A DNA stretch of 64,000 nt from Candidatus Gastranaerophilales bacterium (GTDB lineage Bacteria > Cyanobacteriota > Vampirovibrionia > Gastranaerophilales > Gastranaerophilaceae): positions 145,782-209,781 of the forward strand of contig CANQAV010000002.1 in assembly GCA_947589425.1 (NCBI GenBank). The letters are read 5' to 3'. Shown piece after piece: positions 9,877-19,608 of the stretch. Within the stretch, counting starts at the first letter, position 1; each line of letters begins with the position of its first letter. The translations under genes were made by a program, and so were the position numbers. The notes below the pieces were generated by a model that saw nothing but the letters and a program-made list of their open reading frames with translations, ran no database searches and was not told the DNA's origin.

Positions 9877-10887
9877 TTATTCCATGCCTATATAATTTTT
9901 AAGATTAACCGAAAGATTTTTATTTCGGCAAAGTTTCTTTAATTTTGCTATTGCACGGGTTTCGATTTGTCTTATTCTTTCTCTTGAAACTCCGTAGCGG
10001 GAGCCTATTTCATCAAGAGTTTTTTTCTGACCGTTGTTATCAAGCCCGTATCTCATGATTAAAACGTCTTTTTCTTTTGGATTTAGCTGATTGAGCATTT
10101 TTTGAACATCTTCAAGCAGATTTTCCTGGGTAACTTTTGTATCTGGAGTTGCGTGGGTATCATCCACAATAAAATCCGCAATTTTTGAAGTTTCGTCTTT
10201 TTGGTTTGCAGGTGTTTCAATTGATATTGTGCTTTGAGAGCTTTTCATTAATTGAACGAGCTTGTTGGGGGGCATGTCGACCCTTTTTGCAATTTCTTCT
10301 TTTGTGGGAACTCTGTTTAGTTCGGTTGAAAGCTCAATTGTTGCTCTTTTGATTTTTGACAGAGTTTCAATCATATGAACCGGAAGCCTTATCATTCTTG
10401 ATTTGTCGGCTATCCCTCTTGTAATTGCCTGCTGTATCCACCATGTTGCATAGGTTGAAAATTTATATCCTTTTGAATAGTCAAATTTTTCCGCCGCTTT
10501 CATAAGTCCGAGATTTCCTTCCTGAATTAAATCAAGGAAGGAGAGCCCTCTTCCTATATATTTTTTTGCGATTGATACAACAAGTCTTAAATTTGCATTG
10601 ATTAAAATTTCACGTGCTTTTTGAGAGTGATTTTCTTTTATCTGGCGGGCAACTTCAAGTTCGTCTTCAAAGCTTAAAAGGGGGATTTTTCCTATTTGCT
10701 GAAGGTAAATTTTAACCGAATCATCCGCAACTATTGATTTATAATCTTCTGTTTGTTTTTGTTCGTCTTGTTCATTATCTTCACTTTGCGAAGCTATATC
10801 GTTTTCAATTGCTAAAAGAGTATCGTCATCTATATCGTCATATAAAAAATCGCTATTGAAATTTTTATCCTCAATATTCTGTTTCAT
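9877..10887 (-). CDS. rpoD: RNA polymerase sigma-70 factor, RpoD/SigA type
   Basis: NLRLVVSIAKKYIGRGLSFLDLIQEGNLGLMKAAEKFDYSKGYKFSTYATWWIQQAITRGIADKSRMIRLPVHM; YGVSRERIRQIETRAIAKLK. Confidence 0.9.
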   Translation of the reverse strand: MKQNIEDKNFNSDFLYDDIDDDTLLAIENDIASQSEDNEQDEQKQTEDYKSIVADDSVKIYLQQIGKIPLLSFEDELEVARQIKENHSQKAREILINANLRLVVSIAKKYIGRGLSFLDLIQEGNLGLMKAAEKFDYSKGYKFSTYATWWIQQAITRGIADKSRMIRLPVHMIETLSKIKRATIELSTELNRVPTKEEIAKRVDMPPNKLVQLMKSSQSTISIETPANQKDETSKIADFIVDDTHATPDTKVTQENLLEDVQKMLNQLNPKEKDVLIMRYGLDNNGQKKTLDEIGSRYGVSRERIRQIETRAIAKLKKLCRNKNLSVNLKNYIGME

Positions 10888-10946
10888 TTTTTTCTCCCGC
10901 AATATGGCTATTATACATCATTTTGCGATTTTAGTAAAAATTGATT

Positions 10947-11702
10947 TCACTTTTTTGTCTTAATTTGCCTTAGAGCCTCATACATAATAATTGCAGATGC
11001 TAAAGATACATTTAAAGATTCAAAATTGCTTTCAATTTTTACGGTAAAATCCGCTTTGTTTAAAATTGTTTTGGATATGCCCGAGCCTTCGGAGCCCATA
11101 ACAAGGGCAAAATTCATATCCGTGTAATCAATTTCATAATAATTATCTTTAGCTTGCATTTGTGTAGCAATTACCCAGAAGTCGTTTTTTTTCAATAAAT
11201 CAATACCCGCTGACAGGCTAGTTGTTTTTATAATCGGAATATGATTTATTGCACCGGATGAAATTTTCTCAACCGTTGAATTAACGGGACAGCTTCTGTG
11301 ATTTGAGAGCATGATTCCGTCAAAACCTGCGCAAACCGCTGTTCTGATTATAGCGCCGAGGTTATGGGGGTCATTAATCGAATCAAGTATTATAAGTTTT
11401 TTATATCCTTCTTTTTTAATATTTAAAAAATCATCAAGTTCAATATATTCAACGGGTGAAACAGAAGCAATTACACCTTGAAAATTAACATCATTATCAA
11501 AATGTTCTTTGAATTTTTGTAAACTTGTTTTTTGAATTATGATTTTGTTCAAATTGGCGCAATCAATGATTTTCTTAAGTTTGTTATCATATGAAATATT
11601 ATTTTGAATGTAAATTTTGTTAATTCTTTTCGGATTGTTAAGAATTGCTTCAAGGGTTGGATTTTTTCCGTAAATTAAGGTATTGTTTTCTTTTGCATCC
11701 AT
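10947..11702 (-). CDS. rlmB: TrmH-family 23S rRNA 2'-O-methyltransferase
   Basis: IYGKNPTLEAILNNPKRINKIYI; LILDSINDPHNLGAIIRTAVCAGFDGIML; ALVMGSEGSGISKTIL; LNVSLASAIIMYEALRQ. Confidence 0.9.
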   Translation of the reverse strand: MDAKENNTLIYGKNPTLEAILNNPKRINKIYIQNNISYDNKLKKIIDCANLNKIIIQKTSLQKFKEHFDNDVNFQGVIASVSPVEYIELDDFLNIKKEGYKKLIILDSINDPHNLGAIIRTAVCAGFDGIMLSNHRSCPVNSTVEKISSGAINHIPIIKTTSLSAGIDLLKKNDFWVIATQMQAKDNYYEIDYTDMNFALVMGSEGSGISKTILNKADFTVKIESNFESLNVSLASAIIMYEALRQIKTKK

Positions 11703-11815
11703 TTTTGTCACCTATATAATGTATATTATTGTAAAGAAGTACTACCATTTTATTTTATTATTGTATTATAAAATAAAAGAGTACATGAATATTAAAAATA
11801 GAATTTTATAGAGAG

Positions 11816-13543
11816 ATGTTAAATTTTTTACCTTCAACAAACAAAGATAAGATTGTCGGAATTGCGGTAACTCCCGGTATTGGTTTGGAAGTGGTTGTTT
11901 TAAATTCCGCAAAACGAATCATTGAAAGCTATGGAAGAAGGGAACTTGATTATAATTTCCCCGGAAGAAACATTAAAGATTACGGTCAGTTCAAAATTGC
12001 AATGAAAGAATTGATGGATGAATTAAAAATCCCTCAAAAATCTCTTTGCTATGTAGTTTTACCTAATGTATATTTTGATTTTATTTATATGCCTGCTTCT
12101 TCACCAATTGATGAAGTTAAAACGGCAATAGTATCAAAAGCAGAAGATAATTATACTTTCCAAAAACAGGGAAGCGACCCTATATCAGGCTGGTGCGAAG
12201 TTATTAATGACGGCGGCGCCGAAATGAAAAAATACGCTTTTTCATCATTTAGAAGAAATGATGTTGATAGCTTAAAAATTTCAATAAATGAATTGGGTCT
12301 TAAACTTGCGGGCTTGGAAACATCTTACAGTGCTTCTTTAAGAGGTTTGTATTGTGCGGGTCTTGTGGATGACGTTGTTGAGGAACAAGCGCCCTGGACG
12401 GTTATGCTTGTTAACACAAACAGCTTTACGTTGTTCCAGATGCAGGGCGGGGCTTTTGTTGATTACAGCGATGTGCCTCTTGCAATTAAATCCTTCTCTC
12501 CCAAAGAAGCTTATCAGGCAATAGTTTCAAATGCGACCCAATTGCTTCAAAATTATACCACTTCAAGATTATATATAATAAGCCAAACGGATGAAATCAG
12601 CTCCGAAGTACTTAAAAAGCAATTAAATATAGGTGTTGATACCGTTGCTATTGATTCAAACAAATATTCAAAAGCACCTTTACTTGAAGTTATGTCTACT
12701 TCAGACTTTAACGTTGCAAATTCTCTTACCGTTACATCATTAGGTGCTGCAAATCCGAGATCGGCTTTCAAATTTGTTTTAAATTCTTTACAAGATGATC
12801 CGGATGCCGGATTTGGTGCATATTTTTCAACACATATGTTCGGTAAGCAGATTGAGATAACTTCCTCTCTTGTGCAGCAAACCTGCTTTACGTTAGCTTT
12901 TATTTTTGCTGTAATTTTTGGTGCAATCGGCGGTATTTCAATATTGGCGGATAACGGTTTCAAAGAGAAAATTTCAAATGCAGACAGTCAAATACAAGCT
13001 CTTAATCGACAAATTGATGAAATGCAAAAAGTTGATGAAAAGCAAGAAGTTGATATGACTGCTCTTATAGATTATGTTGAAAAAAATAACATTTCGGCAC
13101 TTACTTTATATGATTCAATATCAAGCGATATACCGAAAAATATTTGGTTGACAAAATATTACAGTAAAGACGGCAACAGAATTGCAATCCAAGGCATTGC
13201 GCAAAATATTGTTGATGTTTACGAATATTATAAAAATTTAAAAGTTGCTTCTCCCCAAACAGATATAAAATTAACGGAGTTAAAAGTTATAACGGAAAAT
13301 ACCAATATTCCGGAAAAACGTTATCTGTCAGGCGGTTTTTCAGAAACTCCCGGCGGCGAAAGATTGTACAGTTTTGAAATTTCAAATACATCAATACAGC
13401 AAGTTCAGCCTATAGGCTCTCAAAATGTTAATGAAACGGATATTATTATACGACCCAGCGGCGGCGGACAGAATGAACAAACTGACTCTCAAGCCCAACA
13501 AATGATAGATCAAACATCAAAACAAATGAAACCTGCGGGATAG
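11816..13543 (+). CDS. PilM-PilN-like fusion protein (type IV pilus inner-membrane platform)
   Basis: N-terminal PilM-like actin-fold region, then a TM segment (FTLAFIFAVIFGAIGGISIL), coiled coil, and PilN-like IWLTKYYSKDGNRIAIQGIAQNIVDVYEYYKNL...DIKLTELKV. Confidence 0.7.
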   Translation: MLNFLPSTNKDKIVGIAVTPGIGLEVVVLNSAKRIIESYGRRELDYNFPGRNIKDYGQFKIAMKELMDELKIPQKSLCYVVLPNVYFDFIYMPASSPIDEVKTAIVSKAEDNYTFQKQGSDPISGWCEVINDGGAEMKKYAFSSFRRNDVDSLKISINELGLKLAGLETSYSASLRGLYCAGLVDDVVEEQAPWTVMLVNTNSFTLFQMQGGAFVDYSDVPLAIKSFSPKEAYQAIVSNATQLLQNYTTSRLYIISQTDEISSEVLKKQLNIGVDTVAIDSNKYSKAPLLEVMSTSDFNVANSLTVTSLGAANPRSAFKFVLNSLQDDPDAGFGAYFSTHMFGKQIEITSSLVQQTCFTLAFIFAVIFGAIGGISILADNGFKEKISNADSQIQALNRQIDEMQKVDEKQEVDMTALIDYVEKNNISALTLYDSISSDIPKNIWLTKYYSKDGNRIAIQGIAQNIVDVYEYYKNLKVASPQTDIKLTELKVITENTNIPEKRYLSGGFSETPGGERLYSFEISNTSIQQVQPIGSQNVNETDIIIRPSGGGQNEQTDSQAQQMIDQTSKQMKPAG

Positions 13544-13549
13544 GAAAAA

Positions 13550-14131
13550 ATGGATAAGTTAATAAAAGAAAATCTTGTATATTTAATTTTGGTCATAGCT
13601 GCACTTGGTATTGGCATTTATTGGGATGTTAAACAAGGAAAAACGGCTCTTGAAAACTATAACATATCTGTTCAAAAGAATGATGAACTTAAAACAAAAG
13701 AACAAAAATTAAATCAGCTCAAAGAACAGAAAAGACAAGAAGAGGAAATGGAGAAGAGAGAAAACACAGGCTCGGGTAAACTAATACTTGAAGTATTGGG
13801 TGAGCAATTCAGTCCCGAAGCTTCTTTTGGCCCATTGTTTGAATTTGTTCTTGCAAACATAACAAACAGCGGTGTTAAAATTCGCTCAATTGACTATAAT
13901 TATTCCCCTGCAGACGATATGATATATTCTTCAAATGCGCCGGGTTACAATGTATGTGAATTATTATTTACAACTATAGGTACCTATTCGCAATTCCAGA
14001 ATTTATTTAAAAACATAGTTAAAAATAAATATTTAACAAGCGTTAATGAAATTTATATAGAGCCCTATGAGCCTGATAAAACCTTGCTGATTGCAAGACT
14101 TAAAATAAGACTTTACACTAAATCAATTTAA
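13550..14131 (+). CDS. PilO-like protein
   Basis: Short N-terminal TM, coiled coil and ferredoxin-like C-terminal domain; immediately follows the PilM-PilN ORF. Confidence 0.6.
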   Translation: MDKLIKENLVYLILVIAALGIGIYWDVKQGKTALENYNISVQKNDELKTKEQKLNQLKEQKRQEEEMEKRENTGSGKLILEVLGEQFSPEASFGPLFEFVLANITNSGVKIRSIDYNYSPADDMIYSSNAPGYNVCELLFTTIGTYSQFQNLFKNIVKNKYLTSVNEIYIEPYEPDKTLLIARLKIRLYTKSI

Positions 14132-14137
14132 CTTATG

Positions 14138-14161
14138 AAAACCGTTCAAAGAACGGTTTTT
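14138..14161 (+). terminator. Rho-independent terminator
   Basis: AAACCGTTC-aaa-GAACGGTTTTT directly after the PilO-like stop. Confidence 0.8.
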
Positions 14162-14229
14162 GTATATATAATTGAATTAAATATAAATTGTTGTATAATT
14201 AAATTTATCTGTTTAAAAAGGATGAATTT

Positions 14230-15540
14230 ATGGCAAAAGCTTACAGAGCAAAGTGGATAATCCCGTCTGACGGCAATGTTTATGAAGATTGCGCTCTTAT
14301 TGTCGACGAAGGGAAAGTGCAGGAGATAATTAAACAAAGCGATTTGGTTGAAGAAAACTACACCCATGTCAGGGATTTTGCAAATTCCGTTATAACTCCG
14401 GGGTTTGTTAATCTTCATAATCATCTTCAATACAGTGAGCTCTGCTATAATAAAACAAGCCTTAAAAGAAGACTAAAAAGGCTTTATACCGTATTTAAAA
14501 AACATTACTTTTTAGCGGGCATTTCAAAAAAATCTTTTATTTACCGCCTTGCAAATCTTTTGTCTGATTATTTCTGTATGACAAAAGAAGAAAAAATAGC
14601 TTCTTTCAAAAAAGGCATTGAATTAAGCCTTCTGAACGGTACAACGGCAGTTGTGCAGTTGTCTAAAGAGAGTAAATTTTTTGAATTATTAAATGAAACC
14701 CCTCTTAAAACATATCTGTTTTTTGAGCTTTTTTCAGATTCCGTTAAAACAAGCAAAGAAGAATTTCGCTCCATCAGAAAGAAGATAGAAAAATTAAAAA
14801 ACCAAAAATCCCAAAATACTTTCATAGGGATTGCTCCTCATAGTGTGTGCTGTGTTCATAAAAGACTTTTTAAAATCCTTGTTAAATATTGTAAGAAACA
14901 TAATATTTTGCTTACAATAAGGCTTGCCGAATCAAAAGAAGAAATTAACTGGCTTGAGCATGGTTTTTCGGATGTTGACCTTTTAAACGAATTTACGGGT
15001 CAGAAAAAGTTTGAGCCTTTGGCTTTGGAATTATCTCCCGCAAAATATTTAGAAGAATTGGGAGTGTTGTCCAAACAGCTTTTAATTTCTTACGGCAACT
15101 ATTTATCCGAAGAAGATTTAAAGCTTTTAAAAGAACACAAAGTATCTCTTGCATATTGCCCCAGAATAAGCGATGCTCTGCACGATAAAAAGCTTTCTTT
15201 TGAAACGGTACTTGAATATTTCCCTAATCGTTTCGGCTTTGGAGTTAATTCCCTTGCTTTTAATTCGGACCTATCTCTTTTAAACGAATTAAAATATGTA
15301 AATAACGGCAGGCTGGATGTTGTTGAAGCGCTGAGATATCTTACAATTGTTCCTGCTAAAATTCTTCGTTTAAACAATATTACAGGAAGCCTTGAAGCGG
15401 ATAAAGATGCTGATTTTAATGTGTTTAAGCTTGAAGAAGGGGAAGATTACAACGCTCTTTTAAATAAGGAAAGACCGGATAATGTCTATATTATGGGAAG
15501 ACGTGTTGTAAAAAGAGGGGAATTGAATATTAAAAGCTGA
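14230..15540 (+). CDS. Amidohydrolase-superfamily protein with degenerate active site
   Basis: VITPGFVNLHNHLQYSE, IGIAPHSVCCVHKRLF, SLAYCPRISDALHDKKL, FGFGVNSLAFNSDLSLLNELK: overall cytosine-deaminase/TrzN-like layout. Confidence 0.8.
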   Translation: MAKAYRAKWIIPSDGNVYEDCALIVDEGKVQEIIKQSDLVEENYTHVRDFANSVITPGFVNLHNHLQYSELCYNKTSLKRRLKRLYTVFKKHYFLAGISKKSFIYRLANLLSDYFCMTKEEKIASFKKGIELSLLNGTTAVVQLSKESKFFELLNETPLKTYLFFELFSDSVKTSKEEFRSIRKKIEKLKNQKSQNTFIGIAPHSVCCVHKRLFKILVKYCKKHNILLTIRLAESKEEINWLEHGFSDVDLLNEFTGQKKFEPLALELSPAKYLEELGVLSKQLLISYGNYLSEEDLKLLKEHKVSLAYCPRISDALHDKKLSFETVLEYFPNRFGFGVNSLAFNSDLSLLNELKYVNNGRLDVVEALRYLTIVPAKILRLNNITGSLEADKDADFNVFKLEEGEDYNALLNKERPDNVYIMGRRVVKRGELNIKS

Positions 15541-16171
15541 AAAGATGAAGCTTCCCATGCTCATCAGAGCCTCCCGTTTGAACTAAATCAAGTTCTTTTG
15601 CAATCTTCAACGGCAGTTTTCTTGAGCTGAATTTAATAATTCCTCTAAATCTGTCATAGGGGTAATATGTTTCAATGCCGTCTAAGCCAAGGTTTTTTAA
15701 GTTATGAACAAAATTTTTAAGGCTTATTACATTACAGCAGCAGGGATGCGCCAATATTGCAATTCCTTTTGCTTTATGTATTGCATCAATTACAGCCTTC
15801 GGATGCCTTGATTTTAAAAGCCTTATAAAATCATTTTTTTGTTCCCGTTCATTTTTTGCGCAAAGCGAATTAAGCTCTTCGTTTTCAATATCAATCCCGT
15901 AGCCTAAGATATGAAGAAGGGACATTTTATAAAAACAATCAAACTCAACTCCTTTAATTAAAATATTATCATCTTTATATTTTGAATTTTTATACCCTCT
16001 AACCGTGTTGTGGTCTGTGATTGAAATATATTTCATCTTAAGGTTTTTTGCCTGCTCAACTAAAGCATCAAAATTTTCAACTCCGTCCGAGCAATTTGAA
16101 TGAATATGAAGATTAACAGTATTATAAAAGTCCTTTTCTTCAAAACTTTTAATTAAGCTTTTAATATCCAT
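15530..16171 (-). CDS. PHP-domain phosphoesterase
   Basis: VNLHIHSNCSDGVENFDALVEQAKNLKMKYISITDHNTVRGY; GIAILAHPC; TGGSDEHG. Confidence 0.85.
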   Translation of the reverse strand: MDIKSLIKSFEEKDFYNTVNLHIHSNCSDGVENFDALVEQAKNLKMKYISITDHNTVRGYKNSKYKDDNILIKGVEFDCFYKMSLLHILGYGIDIENEELNSLCAKNEREQKNDFIRLLKSRHPKAVIDAIHKAKGIAILAHPCCCNVISLKNFVHNLKNLGLDGIETYYPYDRFRGIIKFSSRKLPLKIAKELDLVQTGGSDEHGKLHLFSF

Positions 16172-16272
16172 AAAAAAAGTATAATCTAAAAATGTTTAAA
16201 ACATATAACAATTTGCAAAAATGCTTCTTTACGTTTATTATATAATAAATTGATATCAAACAAGGAACTAAT

Positions 16273-18123
16273 ATGTTATCCGATTCGAGTATCGATATAT
16301 CAGACAGTGAAAATACGATTGAAGCAACTAAAGACACAAAAACGAGGATAGATAATACAAAATTTAAAGCAGTGCTCAGAGCTTTTTTGGCAAATATCGG
16401 AATTGCTCTTGTTAAGCTTATATGTTTTTTGGTTTCATACAGTTCGGCAATGCTGGCGGAAGCTATTCACAGCGGTGTTGATTCGTTTAACAGTATTTGC
16501 CTTATGGTCGGAATTAAAAGAGGCTCTCGTCCTGCCGACAGTGAACACCCCTTTGGTTATGGCTTAGAAGCCAATATATGGGCGATGTTTGCTTCTCTTT
16601 TAATGCTTGCGGGTACTTTTGTCGCTATATATCATGGTTTTAATAAACTTGTTAACAGCGAAGGAATTGATGAACTTTTAAAAAATTATAACTATATAGC
16701 ATTGGCTCTTTTGATAAGCATGTGTTTTGAAGGCTGGGCGGTATCAAGCGCTACCAGTGCAGTTTTGGAAGAAGCAATGGTGGTTGAAAAAAATCCGATT
16801 AAAAGATTTTTCCTCTCAATCCGCTATATAAGAAAAACAAATTCCCCCACAACAAAATTTGTCTGGTATGAAGATACATCCGCATTTATTGGTGTTGTTG
16901 TGGCTTTGGTATCATTAACCGTTTCAAAATTTATAATGCCTTATGATTTGGCATATATCCCCGATGCTGTTGCATCAATAATAATCGGCGGAATTTTGTT
17001 CTGCCTTGCAATATATTTAATCAGAAACAACGTCAGCTCTCTCACCGTTCAATCGGCAGAGCCCCGTGTTGAAGAAATAATCAGAAATGTTGCGGGTACA
17101 ATTCACGGCATTACAAAAGTGACCGACTTAAAAACAATGGATTTAGGGACTTCGGGTCTTGTTATTAATATGACAATTGAAGTTGCTCCCGAAACCCAGA
17201 TGAAAGATGCCGATGATATTGCTCAAATGCTTGAGCGCAAGATTAAAAAATATGTAAAAAACGTAAATGATGTGACAATTGAGCTTGAAGCGCATGATGT
17301 TGAAGATAACTGGGAAGAAAAATTTGAAAAAATAATCAAAGAAGGAAAAACAATCGGCGCTATTGATTCTCATGAAGCTTCAATGCTGTCTAATTTCTTT
17401 TCATTTGCAAATACGGTTGTAAAAGAAATTATGGTGCCCAGAGTGGACATTATTTTTGTCGATTCTCGCAGTACAATCTATGAGCTTGCCGATATAATAA
17501 TTAATTCAGGACACACAAGAATACCCGTTTATGAAGATAATACCGACAACATCATAGGGATAATTAATGCGAAAGATGTTTTGAAGGTAATTAAAAATAA
17601 CAACATTGATGAGAACTTTTCAATTAAAACTCTTGTAAGAGATATTTTAATTGTTCCCGAAAACAAGTTTATAAGCGACCTTTTATCTGATTTTACATCT
17701 TCCAAAAATCAAATTGCGGTTGTTGTCGGAGAACACGGCGGTATTGAAGGGCTTGTTACAATTGAAGATATTTTGGAAGAAATTGTGGGTGAAATTTATG
17801 ATGAATTTGATAAAATTGAAACACCCGAAATTTTAAGATTGGATGATTATACCCTTAGCGTTTCTTCAAAAACAAGCATTGAGGACTTGAACGAAAAGTA
17901 CGATCAAGATATCCCAAATGAGGATTTTCAGACAATAGGCGGATATGTGTTCGGTCTTTTGGGCAGAGAGCCCGAAATCGGTGATGTTGTTGAAGATAAA
18001 AATATAACATATACAATTTTGGCGCTTGACGGTATTAAAATTACAAGAATAAAAATGGTAAAAAATACTCCCTTTATTGAAGCAGGGGAGAAAGAAGAGC
18101 AAAACTTGAAGGAGCAGGAATGA
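16273..18123 (+). CDS. CDF cation-efflux transporter (SLC30A9-like) fused to CorC/HlyC CBS-pair module
   Basis: N-term AMLAEAIHSGVDSFNSICLMVGIKRGSRPADSEHPFGYGLEANIWAM and WYEDTSAFIGVVVAL; C-term VKEIMVPRVDIIFVD...HTRIPVYEDNTDNIIGIINAKDVL...VVVGEHGGIEGLVTIEDILEEIVGEIYDEFD plus transporter-associated domain, all in one ORF. Confidence 0.85.
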   Translation: MLSDSSIDISDSENTIEATKDTKTRIDNTKFKAVLRAFLANIGIALVKLICFLVSYSSAMLAEAIHSGVDSFNSICLMVGIKRGSRPADSEHPFGYGLEANIWAMFASLLMLAGTFVAIYHGFNKLVNSEGIDELLKNYNYIALALLISMCFEGWAVSSATSAVLEEAMVVEKNPIKRFFLSIRYIRKTNSPTTKFVWYEDTSAFIGVVVALVSLTVSKFIMPYDLAYIPDAVASIIIGGILFCLAIYLIRNNVSSLTVQSAEPRVEEIIRNVAGTIHGITKVTDLKTMDLGTSGLVINMTIEVAPETQMKDADDIAQMLERKIKKYVKNVNDVTIELEAHDVEDNWEEKFEKIIKEGKTIGAIDSHEASMLSNFFSFANTVVKEIMVPRVDIIFVDSRSTIYELADIIINSGHTRIPVYEDNTDNIIGIINAKDVLKVIKNNNIDENFSIKTLVRDILIVPENKFISDLLSDFTSSKNQIAVVVGEHGGIEGLVTIEDILEEIVGEIYDEFDKIETPEILRLDDYTLSVSSKTSIEDLNEKYDQDIPNEDFQTIGGYVFGLLGREPEIGDVVEDKNITYTILALDGIKITRIKMVKNTPFIEAGEKEEQNLKEQE

Positions 18124-19112
18124 AATTAACGGTTTTAGGGCCGGGCTGCTGGGGGCTTACCAGTGCAAAGCTGTTAAATAATAATTTTGATGAAATTTGT
18201 GTCTGGGGAAGAAAAGAAGATTTAACCCCGATGCTCTTAAATGAAAAAAGAATTGAAAAACCTTTAAAAATTGAGCTTGATAAAAAAGTTGAAATAACTT
18301 CAGACCTTAAAATTGCGCTTGAAGGTGCGGATATTATTCTTCTTGTTGTTGCAACTTCGGGAATAAGACCCGTTTGCGAGCAGATTAAAAAAATAGGTCT
18401 GAAAAAAGAACAAATTTTGGTAAATCTGTCAAAAGGTATTGAACTTCCTTCTCTTAAAAGAATGTCCGAAGTTGTTCTTGAAATTTTGCCGGATATTAAT
18501 TTTGCCGTTTTATCGGGCCCTACTTTAGCTCGTGAAATTATTGAAGGGCATCCTACTTTGGCTGTTATTTCATCAAATGATATGGAAGTTGCAAAACGGG
18601 CGCAACAATTATTGAATGTTAAATCTTTATTCAGATTATATACAAACCCCGATATGATTGGGGTTGAGCTTGGCGGAAGCTTGAAAAACGTTATTGCAAT
18701 TGCATCGGGCTTTGCTTCTTCCATGGGGCTGGGTGATAATTTAAGAGGCTCTCTTTTAACAAGGGGCATGGCGGAAATGGTGAGAGTTGGCACGGCACTT
18801 GGTGCTAAAAGCCAGACATTATACGGTTTATCGGGCATGGGCGATTTGATAGCAACGGCATCAAGCCCGTATTCAAGAAATTTTACCGTAGGCTCTTTAA
18901 TTGCAAAAGGTAAAAAAATAGACGACATTTTAGCGGAGCTGGGCTCTGTTGCGGAAGGTGTCAAAACTTCAAAAGCGCTTTGCGAGCTTGCAAAAAAATT
19001 AAATATAGATGTGCCGGTATCTTCTGCTATATATGAAGCGGTTTATACCGATATAACCCCGAAAGAAATACTTGATAAATTGATGAACAGGAAATTGAAA
19101 GAAGAAGATTAA
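18120..19112 (+). CDS. gpsA: NAD(P)H-dependent glycerol-3-phosphate dehydrogenase
   Basis: LGPGCWGLTSAKLL; LSGPTLAREIIEGHPTLAVIS; GVELGGSLKNVIAIASGFASSMGLGDNLRGSLLTRGMAEM. Confidence 0.95.
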   Translation: MKLTVLGPGCWGLTSAKLLNNNFDEICVWGRKEDLTPMLLNEKRIEKPLKIELDKKVEITSDLKIALEGADIILLVVATSGIRPVCEQIKKIGLKKEQILVNLSKGIELPSLKRMSEVVLEILPDINFAVLSGPTLAREIIEGHPTLAVISSNDMEVAKRAQQLLNVKSLFRLYTNPDMIGVELGGSLKNVIAIASGFASSMGLGDNLRGSLLTRGMAEMVRVGTALGAKSQTLYGLSGMGDLIATASSPYSRNFTVGSLIAKGKKIDDILAELGSVAEGVKTSKALCELAKKLNIDVPVSSAIYEAVYTDITPKEILDKLMNRKLKEED

Positions 19113-19537
19113 TGAAAAAGATTTTTATTGCCTTAATGTTATTTTTAAGTGCTTTTGCGCTTGCAGATTACAGTTTTACAAAAGACGGAAGAAATATAAA
19201 ATTTGCGGATGATGAATTAAAATTTTATGAAGGCGATATTGTGCTTAATGAAAATCAGGTGAAGGAAATGTTTAAAGATTATGAAATTATAAAAATATCC
19301 CGATTTGATAAAAATAAAAAATATGAAATTAAAAATTCGCCTTTTAAGTCAAGAAAAATTCTTTTATTTAACGATACAAACAGAACTTTTCACGGCTTTG
19401 AAATTTATCCGATAAGCTCAAGAGATATGTTTGAAGGCAAATACGGCGCAATTAAATCTTTAATTACAATTTACGGAAAGAAAAATACCCGCTTAAAACA
19501 CGAAGGCGGAGACGAATTTGAAATTGTCGTTAAATAA
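19112..19537 (+). CDS. Small secreted hypothetical protein
   Basis: Signal peptide MKKIFIALMLFLSAFALA; TAATG overlap with the gpsA stop. Confidence 0.6.
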   Translation: MKKIFIALMLFLSAFALADYSFTKDGRNIKFADDELKFYEGDIVLNENQVKEMFKDYEIIKISRFDKNKKYEIKNSPFKSRKILLFNDTNRTFHGFEIYPISSRDMFEGKYGAIKSLITIYGKKNTRLKHEGGDEFEIVVK

Positions 19538-19608
19538 TTAAAATAAGATTAATTTTAGAAAAATTTTAAAAAATCCTTATAAAATGTAAATATAAGAAAG
19601 GGTTTTTT

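Noticed and set aside
12553-12963. 136-aa minus-strand ORF within the PilM-PilN gene
   Set aside because: Opposite-strand artefact of a well-supported coding frame.
18074-18964. 296-aa minus-strand ORF over gpsA
   Set aside because: Antisense of gpsA; Pro/Ser/Ile-rich without motifs.
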